Shown here piece by piece: positions 1-6,027 of a DNA stretch of 6,027 nucleotides. The stretch's first letter is position 1. The number at the start of each line of letters is the position of its first letter. The notes under the pieces were generated by a model. That model was given only the letters and a program-made list of their open reading frames with translations, was not told where the DNA came from and did no database searches. The stretch covers positions 7,850-13,876 of the forward strand of contig CAJTQE010000046.1 in the NCBI GenBank assembly GCA_910578655.1, in the 5' to 3' direction. Origin of the DNA: an uncultured Christensenella sp. (GTDB lineage: Bacteria; Bacillota; Clostridia; Christensenellales; Borkfalkiaceae). Made by a program: the position numbers and the translations under genes.

Positions 1-1421
1 ATCCGCAAAGTTTGCTTGAAAAATTGCAGGGCGGCAAGGTGTCCGAAATAACCGTTGCGCGCCAAATGCCGAAAGAAAGTATAGAAAAGCTTGTTTCTTA
101 TAATCTTCCGGGCGTCTATTACTCGCGTGACAACTCGCGTGTATATACTTATAACGACGCGCTTTGCCAGGTTTTGGGTTTTACGTCAAACGATGGTACC
201 GGGCTCTCCGGCGTTGAAAAATATTATAATAACGTACTCAGCGGAACTAACGGGGAAATCAGCTATACTACCGACATAGTCGGAAACGAAACGCAGAATT
301 CAGTAGTCGTTTACAATGAAGCAATTGATGGCGACGGTATACAGTTGACGGTGGATATTGATATTCAGCTTGCGGCAGAAGAGGCTATGCGTTCGGTTTT
401 TACGTCCAGTGGAGCTAAATCAGTATCGTGCGTCGTGTTAAATCCTCAAAATTTCGACATTTTGGCAATGGTGAACTATCCTTCGTACGATTTAAACGAC
501 GTTCCTCGCGACGATGCCGAAACATTGAATGCGCTTTCTCGAAATAGTGTTGTCTGCGACATTTACGAACCGGGCTCTACGTTCAAAGTTATAACTGCCG
601 CGGCGAATTTAGAGGAATATCACAGGGGAAACAATAAGGCTTTTTCCACGTCTTATATATTTAACAGCAGTCGAACCCGTACGGTTGACGGGACTAAAAT
701 CAAGTGTTGGTCAACTCATTCAAACGGGAAACATTATAATCAAAATCTTGCGGCGGCGTTAAATAACAGTTGCAACCCTTGCTTTACGGATATGGCGCTC
801 TCTTTGGGGAAGGAAACGTTTTACAGTTATCTGAACAGTTTTGGGTTCGGTAACGTAACGGGAATTGATTTCAACGGTGAAGCGCTTGGAATGTTAGTGC
901 CGCAGTCGCTTGTGCGTGATTGTGACCTTGCGCGTATAGGTTTCGGGCAGACAGTGGCAGTGACCGGTATACAGCTTGCTTGCGCTACTGCTGCAGCGGT
1001 GAACGGCGGAAATTACTATTCGCCGCGCCTTTTAAAGTCTGTTGTGCTTTCGGATAATAAAAAAGTTGTAAACGAGCCCGTTTTAAAATTTAAACCTATA
1101 AGCGAAAAAACTTCCGCTGTTCTTGTTGAAATGCTTGAAGGTGTCGTTACGGAAGGTAGCGGCAAAAAAGCTTATATCGAGGGGTATAAAGTCGGCGGCA
1201 AGACGGGAACTGCGCAAAAGTATGAGGACGGGCATATAGCGTCAGGTAAATATATTTCGTCGTTCGTAGGCTTCTTTCCCTCGGATAAACCGCAATATCT
1301 TGCACTTATTATAGTGGATGAGCCTCAGGGTACTTATTACGGCAGTTCGGTTGCTGCGCCTGTGGCAAAGGAAATATTCGAAGATATAATACGCATTAAA
1401 AACATTCAGCCGTATGCATAG
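1..1421 (+). CDS. ftsI: Class B penicillin-binding protein, division transpeptidase (FtsI/SpoVD type), 5'-partial
   Basis: This is a peptidoglycan D,D-transpeptidase that crosslinks stem peptides outside the membrane, probably at the septum with FtsW. The reading frame is open to the left edge (first full codon at 3). The TTG at 12 is not a credible start, so the cytoplasmic tail, membrane anchor and part of the dimerisation domain are missing. The visible part starts in the dimerisation domain (YNDALCQVLGF, then GLSGVEKYY). The transpeptidase domain follows with all three active-site motifs: STFK (nucleophile Ser codon at 576), SCN (768-776) and KTGT (1200-1211). The NNSCNP context of the second motif is, from memory, common in clostridial SpoVD/PBP2-like proteins. 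The protein ends soon after the transpeptidase fold at IKNIQPYA, so there is no C-terminal PASTA domain, unlike Bacillus SpoVD or PBP2B. Class B PBP is certain. The choice between FtsI and a sporulation-specific SpoVD is not settled; the dcw position favours a division role. Confidence 0.93.
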   Translation, partial: PQSLLEKLQGGKVSEITVARQMPKESIEKLVSYNLPGVYYSRDNSRVYTYNDALCQVLGFTSNDGTGLSGVEKYYNNVLSGTNGEISYTTDIVGNETQNSVVVYNEAIDGDGIQLTVDIDIQLAAEEAMRSVFTSSGAKSVSCVVLNPQNFDILAMVNYPSYDLNDVPRDDAETLNALSRNSVVCDIYEPGSTFKVITAAANLEEYHRGNNKAFSTSYIFNSSRTRTVDGTKIKCWSTHSNGKHYNQNLAAALNNSCNPCFTDMALSLGKETFYSYLNSFGFGNVTGIDFNGEALGMLVPQSLVRDCDLARIGFGQTVAVTGIQLACATAAAVNGGNYYSPRLLKSVVLSDNKKVVNEPVLKFKPISEKTSAVLVEMLEGVVTEGSGKKAYIEGYKVGGKTGTAQKYEDGHIASGKYISSFVGFFPSDKPQYLALIIVDEPQGTYYGSSVAAPVAKEIFEDIIRIKNIQPYA

Positions 1422-1424
1422 GAG
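1420..1424 (+). promoter_or_regulatory. Ribosome binding site of murE
   Basis: AGGAG lies five bases before the murE ATG at 1430 and overlaps the TAG stop of the upstream PBP gene (1419-1421). It is a strong Shine-Dalgarno match and fixes the murE start. The overlap implies that ribosomes finishing the PBP are well placed to start murE. Confidence 0.85.
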
Positions 1425-1429
1425 TAATT

Positions 1430-2866
1430 ATGAAAATCGGTGAGCTTTTACAGAAAATAGAATACGAAAATTTCAAAGGTGATACTGAAATTGAATTTAC
1501 GGGACTGTGCGCTGACAGTCAAAAAATTAAGAGCGGAGATATATTTTTTTGTTATAAGGGCAATGAATACGATTCGCACGATTTTGCAAAAGAGGCGGTT
1601 GACGGCGGTGCGGTTGCAATAGTTTGCGAAAGGTTTCTTGAGTGTAAAGTTCCGCAAATTATTGTTTCTGACGGGCGGCAGGCAATAGTTCCATCGGCGC
1701 GTGCATTCTACGGATATGCGGATAAAAAACTCAAATTAGTCGGTATAACAGGTACAAACGGAAAAACAACTACTACATATATGCTTGCAAGCATTTTTGA
1801 AGCGGCAGGCAAAAAGTCCGGCGTAATAGGTACACTCGGCATAAGTTATGCTGATAAATTCATATCACCCGAACTTACGACGCCAGACCCGATTTATCTC
1901 CATTCCGTATTTGCAGATATGAAGAGTTGCGGCGTTGAGTATGTTTTTATGGAGGTCTCTGCGCACGCGATTTATTTCAATAAGATAGGCGGACTTGAAT
2001 TCGACGTCGGTATCTTTACCAACTGCACGCAAGACCATCTTGACTTTTTTGGTAATATGCAGGACTATGCCGAATGTAAAAAGTCGTTTTTTACAGAAAA
2101 AATATGCAAATGCGCCGTTGTGAATTCCGATGACAAGGTGGGCAGGCAGATAATGCAGGGTTTTACAAAAACCGTAAGCTACGGCTTGAAAAATCCCGCC
2201 GATGTGTTTGCCGTTGACATTGACGAAAATATAAAGGGGTCGTCTTTCGTAATTAATCTGTTTGACGAGCTGTATGAAATGAACATCAGGCTTGCGGCTT
2301 TGCATAACGTGTATAACGCAATGGCGGCTGCGGCGTGTGCAAAAATTCTCGGTATAGATACAGATTTTATCGCGGAGGGGCTGGAAAATTTAAAGGGCGT
2401 CACGGGCAGACTTGAATTAGTTGCAAAATTCAACGGCGCAGACATTTTTGTAGATTTTGCGCATACACCGGATGGGCTTGAAAAGTCTTTGAAAGCGTTA
2501 AAAAAGCTTTGCAAAGGTAAACTTTACTGTCTTTTCGGTTGCGGTGGAAACAGGGACAAGACAAAACGGCCTATTATGGGCGCAATCGCCGCCGAAAATA
2601 GCGATTTTTGTATAGTAACTTCGGATAATCCCCGTTATGAAGACCCTTACGAAATAATATCTGAAATAGAGGCAGGAATTAAGCCGTTAAAGAAAAATTA
2701 TGTCACCGTAACCGAACGCGAGACGGCTACGGAATATGCGATTAATTTACTTGAGCAAGGCGATGTGTTGCTTGTTGCCGGCAAGGGCGGCGAATATTAT
2801 CAGGAGATTATGGGAATAAAACATAGCTATAACGACACGTCCGTTATAAGACAGATTATCGGCTGA
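1430..2866 (+). CDS. murE: UDP-MurNAc-tripeptide synthetase MurE, meso-diaminopimelate-adding type
   Basis: This cytoplasmic Mur ligase uses ATP to add the third residue to UDP-MurNAc-L-Ala-D-Glu. Length (478 aa) is normal. The N-terminal domain (about 1-100) opens with the family pattern TGLCADSQKIKSGDIFF. The central ATPase domain has the P-loop GTNGKTT (108-114), a TTP substrate motif (150-152), MEVSAHA (174-180), QDHLDFFG (201-208) and Lys217, aligned with the carbamylated lysine. The C-terminal domain starts near GRLE (326-329) and holds DFAHTPDGLE, CGGNRDKTKRP and DNPR (399-402). DNPR is the known meso-DAP recognition signature and argues against lysine. Departures from the common consensus are MEVSSHA to MEVSAHA, DYHG to DFFG and GKGHE to GKGGE (451-455, Glu kept). 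No frameshift is seen, and the fold-defining motifs are intact, so it is probably active. It starts 8 bases after the PBP stop and ends 4 bases before mraY. Confidence 0.97.
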   Translation: MKIGELLQKIEYENFKGDTEIEFTGLCADSQKIKSGDIFFCYKGNEYDSHDFAKEAVDGGAVAIVCERFLECKVPQIIVSDGRQAIVPSARAFYGYADKKLKLVGITGTNGKTTTTYMLASIFEAAGKKSGVIGTLGISYADKFISPELTTPDPIYLHSVFADMKSCGVEYVFMEVSAHAIYFNKIGGLEFDVGIFTNCTQDHLDFFGNMQDYAECKKSFFTEKICKCAVVNSDDKVGRQIMQGFTKTVSYGLKNPADVFAVDIDENIKGSSFVINLFDELYEMNIRLAALHNVYNAMAAAACAKILGIDTDFIAEGLENLKGVTGRLELVAKFNGADIFVDFAHTPDGLEKSLKALKKLCKGKLYCLFGCGGNRDKTKRPIMGAIAAENSDFCIVTSDNPRYEDPYEIISEIEAGIKPLKKNYVTVTERETATEYAINLLEQGDVLLVAGKGGEYYQEIMGIKHSYNDTSVIRQIIG

Positions 2867-2870
2867 AATA

Positions 2871-3815
2871 ATGAAAACTTACGTTGTTGGAATTATCGCC
2901 GCTTTCGGCGCATCATTATTATTTTTACTCATACTATTGCCGCTTTTAAGGCGTTTGAAGGCAGGGCAGTATATTCTCGGTTACGTCAAAGAGCACAAGG
3001 ATAAGGGCGGTACACCCACGATGGGCGGACTTGCCTTTATAACTGCGATTATAATTGTCGGGCTTTGTCTTGCAGGGATAAACGACAGTAAGGCAAACTT
3101 GACTTTTGCAATAACCGCAGGCTATACCGTAGTTGGCTTCTTGGATGATTTTTTAAAAATTTACCGTAAAGAAAACGAGGGCTTAAAGCCATATCAAAAA
3201 ATATTATTTCAGCTTGCAATAGCCGCAATAGCTGCAGTATATTGCTATCTCAATGAAATAGTATATTTGTATGTTCCTTTCGGCGGAGGGCTTAAAGTTT
3301 ACGTCGGTTGGGGTATTATTCCGCTTGTGCTGTTCGTCTTTCTTGCCTGCGTAAATTGCGTCAATCTGACAGACGGGCTTGACGGACTTGCCGGTGGGAC
3401 AAGCCTTGCTTATTTGCTTCTATTTGGCTTTATGCTGTCTGTTCAGCAATGCAATCAAGCGGTGCTTTGCTTTGTTGCGGTCGGTGCTTTGGCGGCGTTT
3501 TTGATATTTAACGCGAATAAGGCGTCTATATTTATGGGCGATACGGGCTCGCTTGCGCTTGGCGGATTTATTTCCTGTATTTCCGTATTTACCGAAAATA
3601 TGCTTTATATTCCGTTACTCGGCATAATGTTTGTAATTTCGGGCATATCCGTAATACTTCAAGTAATATACTATAAACGGACAAGGCGTAGAATATTTCT
3701 TATGGCACCGTTGCATCACCATTTTCAGATGAAAGGCTATACGGAATGTAAAATAACTTACGCTTATGTAACGATAACGGCATTGATAGGAATGATATGC
3801 CTTTTATTTGTGTGA
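2871..3815 (+). CDS. mraY: Phospho-N-acetylmuramoyl-pentapeptide transferase MraY
   Basis: This integral membrane enzyme transfers phospho-MurNAc-pentapeptide from UDP to undecaprenyl phosphate, forming lipid I on the inner face of the membrane. The protein (314 aa) is slightly short for the family (roughly 320-360) but complete at both ends. Family signatures in order are GTPTMGG (47-53), FLDDFLKIYRKENEGLKPYQK (DD at 92-93), NCVNLTDGLDGLA (162-174), FMGDTGSLALGG (Asp224) and the APLHHHFQMKGY loop (His282-284). The Asp pairs and the HHH motif are the known Mg/active-site elements, and all are present. About ten hydrophobic segments are visible, consistent with the ten-helix topology. The ATG at 2871 is four bases after the murE TGA, with no recognisable Shine-Dalgarno sequence, so translation probably depends on ribosomes finishing murE. 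The MKTYVVGIIAAFG start fits the usual beginning of the first helix. Confidence 0.97.
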   Translation: MKTYVVGIIAAFGASLLFLLILLPLLRRLKAGQYILGYVKEHKDKGGTPTMGGLAFITAIIIVGLCLAGINDSKANLTFAITAGYTVVGFLDDFLKIYRKENEGLKPYQKILFQLAIAAIAAVYCYLNEIVYLYVPFGGGLKVYVGWGIIPLVLFVFLACVNCVNLTDGLDGLAGGTSLAYLLLFGFMLSVQQCNQAVLCFVAVGALAAFLIFNANKASIFMGDTGSLALGGFISCISVFTENMLYIPLLGIMFVISGISVILQVIYYKRTRRRIFLMAPLHHHFQMKGYTECKITYAYVTITALIGMICLLFV

Positions 3816-3820
3816 GGGAG
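3814..3820 (+). promoter_or_regulatory. Ribosome binding site of murD
   Basis: GAGGGAG sits between the overlapping mraY TGA (3813-3815) and the murD ATG at 3822. If GAGG is the paired part, spacing to the start is four bases, which is a little tight. An in-frame stop at 3813-3815 rules out any start further upstream. The next in-frame ATG (3846) has no comparable site. Confidence 0.7.
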
Positions 3821-3821
3821 T

Positions 3822-5180
3822 ATGTATTTTAGAAATCAGAAATTTATGGTTGCAGGAATGTCAAAATCGGGTGAAAGCAGCGCTCGCTTTTTGCTTAAAC
3901 ACGGGGCTGAAGTTTATATTTACGACGATGTTGTAAGTGAAGGAATTTCGGCGCTTATGACAGAACTTGAAAATCTCGGCGCGCATATAGTCGATGCGGA
4001 AGGGTTTATAGACGCAACGTTGGTGTGTGATATTTTGGTTTTAAGTCCGGGTATTCCAATTGACAATCCTTTGCCGATTGCGTTTAAAAAACAGGGTAAA
4101 GCTATAATGGGAGAGGCTGAACTCGGTGCAATGTTTCTTCGTTCAAACGTTATTGCCGTGACGGGTACGAACGGAAAAACTACGACGGTTTCAATGTTTA
4201 ATTCGATATTGCAAAATGCGGGGTTTAACAGTGTCGCTTGCGGAAATATCGGAACTCCGATAATCAGCGAGGCGGAAAATCTCGGCATTGACGATTATGC
4301 GGTTGTTGAAATATCTTCTTTTCAACTTGAAACGCTGTCAAGTCTGCGCCCCCATATAGCCATTATTACCAATATAACCGAAGATCATTTAAACCGCCAT
4401 TACAATATGGAAAATTACATATTTTTAAAAGGCAAGCTTTTAAGAAATTTGCGCGAAAGTGAATATGCAGTTTTAAATTATGATGACGAAGATGTAAGAA
4501 ATTTTGCTCAGAAAACCAAAGCAAATGTCGTATATTTTTCGTTGAGGCAACAAATAGAAGGCGCATATTATCAAAACGGAGCAATCTATTTCAAGGGAGA
4601 AAAGTATCTTGATGTGAAGGATATGACCGTCAAGGGTGAACACAACGTTTATAATGCTCTTGCTTGTGTCGCTGCGGCACATGTTCTCGGGCTTGACAAG
4701 ACAAAAGTCGCCGAAGCGTTGTGTTCGTTTAAAGGCATTAAGCACCGCATTGAGGAAGTGGCAAGGATGAACGGGGTTTCTTATATAGACGATAGTAAAG
4801 GAACTAATGTAGATGCTACTTTAAAGGCTGTTGATACTATGCAAAACCCTACTGTAATTCTTTTGGGCGGTCAGGATAAAGGGTATGATTACGGTTTTCT
4901 TTTTGCGGAGCTGAAAAACAGCAATGTAATTCACGCAATTCTATACGGCGAAAACAGATTTAAACTTTTAAACGCTGCGGTCAGGGAAGGATTCGTTAGT
5001 TTTTCGCTCTGTTCCGAGTTTGATACTGCAGTTCGATTATCCGGTTTAATAGCAAAATCAGGGCAAAACGTTCTTTTAAGTCCCGCAAGTTCAAGTTTTG
5101 ACAGCTTTTCCAATTATGAAGAGCGCGGCGATGCGTTCAAAAGACTTGTGGAAGGTATGAATGAAAACTTTGAAGAATAG
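3822..5180 (+). CDS. murD: UDP-N-acetylmuramoyl-L-alanine--D-glutamate ligase MurD
   Basis: This cytoplasmic Mur ligase adds D-Glu to UDP-MurNAc-L-Ala, the step before MurE. Length (452 aa) is typical. The N-terminal Rossmann-like UDP-binding domain (about 1-105) shows FMVAGMSKSGESSARFL and the MurD-type SPGIP (75-79). The central domain has the P-loop GTNGKTT (115-121), EISSFQLE (163-170), NITEDHLNRH (184-193) and Lys203, aligned with the carbamylated lysine. HNVYNALA (274-281) precedes the C-terminal domain. That domain contains KHRIE (308-311 region), YIDDSKGTN (321-329), LLGGQDKG (347-354) and LLSPASSSFDSFSNYEERG (418-436), all characteristic of MurD rather than other Mur ligases. Small departures are PDHLDRH to EDHLNRH and SKATN to SKGTN; the ATP- and metal-binding His, Asp and Lys are kept. 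The gene starts six bases after mraY, and its last 20 bases overlap the start of ftsW. Confidence 0.97.
   Translation: MYFRNQKFMVAGMSKSGESSARFLLKHGAEVYIYDDVVSEGISALMTELENLGAHIVDAEGFIDATLVCDILVLSPGIPIDNPLPIAFKKQGKAIMGEAELGAMFLRSNVIAVTGTNGKTTTVSMFNSILQNAGFNSVACGNIGTPIISEAENLGIDDYAVVEISSFQLETLSSLRPHIAIITNITEDHLNRHYNMENYIFLKGKLLRNLRESEYAVLNYDDEDVRNFAQKTKANVVYFSLRQQIEGAYYQNGAIYFKGEKYLDVKDMTVKGEHNVYNALACVAAAHVLGLDKTKVAEALCSFKGIKHRIEEVARMNGVSYIDDSKGTNVDATLKAVDTMQNPTVILLGGQDKGYDYGFLFAELKNSNVIHAILYGENRFKLLNAAVREGFVSFSLCSEFDTAVRLSGLIAKSGQNVLLSPASSSFDSFSNYEERGDAFKRLVEGMNENFEE
5152..5156 (+). promoter_or_regulatory. Ribosome binding site of ftsW, inside murD
   Basis: AAGGT (preceded by GG, so GGAAGGT from 5150) lies four bases before the ATG at 5161. 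It is embedded in the last codons of murD. It supports 5161 as the ftsW start over the later in-frame ATG at 5224, which has only T-rich sequence upstream and would lose the first membrane helix. Confidence 0.7.
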
Positions 5181-6027
5181 AAAAAAAGCGGGAGATATCC
5201 CGCTTTTAATTTGTGTTTTTATAATGGCTTGCTTCGGGTGCGTTATGATTTATTCGGCAAGTTATTATACTGCGGGGGTGCAGTACGGCGACGCGTTTTA
5301 TTTTGTAAAAAAACAAATAACAGGCGTAGTTCTCGGTACGGCTGCAATGGTTGGGGCTTGTTTTCTGCCCTATAAGAAGCTGATAAAATTCAGATATCCG
5401 GCGCTTGCAATAGCGGTAGTTTTATTGGGGCTTGTATTTGTGCCGGGTATAGGTATAACGAATTACGGTGCAACGCGTTGGATAGGTTTCGGTGGGATAA
5501 CCATTCAGCCGTCTGAAATAGCAAAGTATGCATATGCGCTGTTTGCCGCAGCGTACTTTTCCAAAAATTCCGAAAAGGTGAAAACGGTAAAGGGTATTTT
5601 ACCTGTTCTTGTTGTCGGGGTGGTAATTTGCTTGCTTATAATAATAGAGCCGAATATGTCAATAACGATGTGTGTCGGACTTTTGATGCTTGCATTAATT
5701 TTTTTAAGCGGAACAAACCTCAAACAGCTTGCCGTAGTGTTGGTTCCTTTCGTTATCGCCGTACCGGTGCTAATTATATTGGAGCCGTACAGACTGAAAA
5801 GATTGAGTGCGTTTTTGGATCCTTGGGCATCGCCTAAGGACGAAGGATATCAACTTATTCAGTCCCTTTACGCGCTCGGAAACGGTGGATTGTTTGGAAC
5901 GGGACTTTTCAAATCAACTCAAAAATATAGGTTTTTGCCCTTTGCCGAAAGCGATTTCATTTTGGCTATAATGGGTGAAGAGTTGGGGTTCGTAGGACTT
6001 TTCATCTTCTTTATTTGCTGTGGTTTT
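5161..6027 (+). CDS. ftsW: Cell division SEDS glycosyltransferase FtsW (FtsW/SpoVE/RodA family), 3'-partial
   Basis: This polytopic membrane enzyme polymerises lipid II into glycan strands with a class B PBP partner, here probably the PBP encoded at the left edge. The window holds 289 codons with no stop; the full gene should run roughly 80-110 codons further. A basic start (MKTLKNRKKAGDIP) leads into the first helix, ending in the family pattern VMIYSASYY (28-36). SEDS signatures follow: GATRWIGFGGITIQPSEIAK (103-122), IIEPNMS (161-167), RLSAFLDPWASPKDEGYQLIQSLYALGNGG (213-243, boundary residues RLSAFLDPW and GYQ...QSL) and ESDFILAIMGEELGFVG (263-279). Asp265 in the SDF motif aligns with the essential SEDS aspartate (D297 of E. 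coli FtsW). About eight membrane segments are visible. SEDS membership is certain; FtsW or its sporulation paralogue SpoVE is favoured over RodA by the dcw position. The start overlaps murD by 20 bases, and codons 8-16 encode a terminator-shaped hairpin. Confidence 0.95.
   Translation, partial: MKTLKNRKKAGDIPLLICVFIMACFGCVMIYSASYYTAGVQYGDAFYFVKKQITGVVLGTAAMVGACFLPYKKLIKFRYPALAIAVVLLGLVFVPGIGITNYGATRWIGFGGITIQPSEIAKYAYALFAAAYFSKNSEKVKTVKGILPVLVVGVVICLLIIIEPNMSITMCVGLLMLALIFLSGTNLKQLAVVLVPFVIAVPVLIILEPYRLKRLSAFLDPWASPKDEGYQLIQSLYALGNGGLFGTGLFKSTQKYRFLPFAESDFILAIMGEELGFVGLFIFFICCGF
5184..5207 (+). terminator. Terminator-like hairpin inside the start of ftsW
   Basis: AAAAGCGGGA (5184-5193) and TCCCGCTTTT (5198-5207) form a perfect 10-bp stem around the loop GATA, with a six-pair core GCGGGA/TCCCGC. 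A T-rich stretch follows (TTTTAATTTGTGTTTTT, 5204-5220), and an A7 run precedes it (5181-5187), so the structure looks like an intrinsic terminator from either side. It lies entirely in ftsW codons 8-16, starting at +24 from the ATG. The shape is directly seen. Whether it terminates, attenuates or only affects ftsW translation is inference, and chance through codon choice for KKAGDIPLL is possible. Confidence 0.5.

Noticed and set aside
12..14. TTG at 12 as the true start of the PBP gene
   Set aside because: The frame is open to the window edge, and the protein would lack its membrane anchor and part of the dimerisation domain. The gene is simply cut by the window.
1865..2514. Overlapping minus-strand open frames opposite murE (1865-2305 and 2179-2514)
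   Set aside because: They lie opposite a well-supported MurE, show no recognisable motif and have no plausible start context. They are shadow frames.
2507..2516. Short palindrome CTTTGCAAAG in murE
   Set aside because: A ten-base palindrome inside a coding region has no loop or T-tract and is expected by chance at this length.
1740..4210. Similar DNA at about 1750-1775 and 4162-4185
   Set aside because: Both encode the GTNGKTT P-loop of the homologous ligases MurE and MurD. This is family homology, not a mobile or regulatory repeat.
3920..4745. Minus-strand open frames opposite murD (3920-4288, 4366-4584, 4473-4745)
   Set aside because: These are antisense shadows of conserved MurD motifs, they overlap one another, and no ribosome binding site or domain was seen.
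5221..5226. ATG at 5224 as the ftsW start, which would place the hairpin in a noncoding leader
   Set aside because: There is no Shine-Dalgarno sequence upstream, and the first membrane helix plus the basic N-terminus would be lost. The ATG at 5161 has both, so it is preferred.
5181..5375. Possible programmed -1 frameshift at the A7 run (5181-5187) followed by the hairpin
   Set aside because: The stem begins within or directly after the A-run, leaving none of the usual 5-9 base spacer. The shifted frame ends at a TAA at 5373-5375 and has no recognisable product.
5505..5837. Short open frames on both strands within 5505-5837
   Set aside because: They sit inside the ftsW frame, which carries clear SEDS motifs throughout. 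The short frames show no family features.

Overview
The window is a gene-dense, single-strand stretch of a division and cell wall (dcw) cluster. Five genes are read left to right with almost no intergenic DNA: a class B penicillin-binding protein (5' end cut off by the window edge), murE, mraY, murD and ftsW (3' end cut off). ftsW is open to the right edge with no stop codon in the window. It is placed by direct translation from an ATG at 5161 that overlaps the end of murD by 20 bases.

Organism: the gene content is universal among walled bacteria. The order PBP-murE-mraY-murD-ftsW, with no murF between murE and mraY, matches the Bacillus/Clostridia type of cluster rather than the enterobacterial type. 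Base composition is AT-leaning. TGA ends murE and mraY, so the code is standard. MurE carries a DNPR signature for meso-diaminopimelate. The proteins read like those of an uncultured, possibly gut-associated, member of the Clostridia. That placement is inference from gene order and protein style, not from a database search.

Layout: 1-1421 transpeptidase (division PBP, FtsI/SpoVD type); 1430-2866 murE; 2871-3815 mraY; 3822-5180 murD; 5161-6027 ftsW. Spacings are 8, 4, 6 and -20 bases, so one polycistronic transcript with translational coupling is very likely. No promoter was recognised; it presumably lies upstream of the window. No RNA gene, mobile element, CRISPR array or long repeat was seen, and there is no gene-free stretch of even 10 bases.

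How the genes fit together: MurD adds D-Glu and MurE adds meso-DAP to the UDP-MurNAc peptide in the cytoplasm. MraY moves the finished phospho-MurNAc-pentapeptide onto the lipid carrier to form lipid I. FtsW (SEDS glycosyltransferase) and the class B PBP (transpeptidase) form the septal polymerase/crosslinker pair that uses lipid II. MurF and MurG must be encoded elsewhere or beyond the edge.

I see no previously undescribed system here. The one non-routine signal is a perfect 10-bp stem with a 4-base loop at 5184-5207, flanked by an A7 run and a T-rich stretch. It has the shape of a bidirectional intrinsic terminator but lies inside the first 16 codons of ftsW. Smaller points are some substitutions in usually conserved Mur ligase and FtsW motifs, a PBP without a PASTA domain, and an mraY start with no Shine-Dalgarno sequence.
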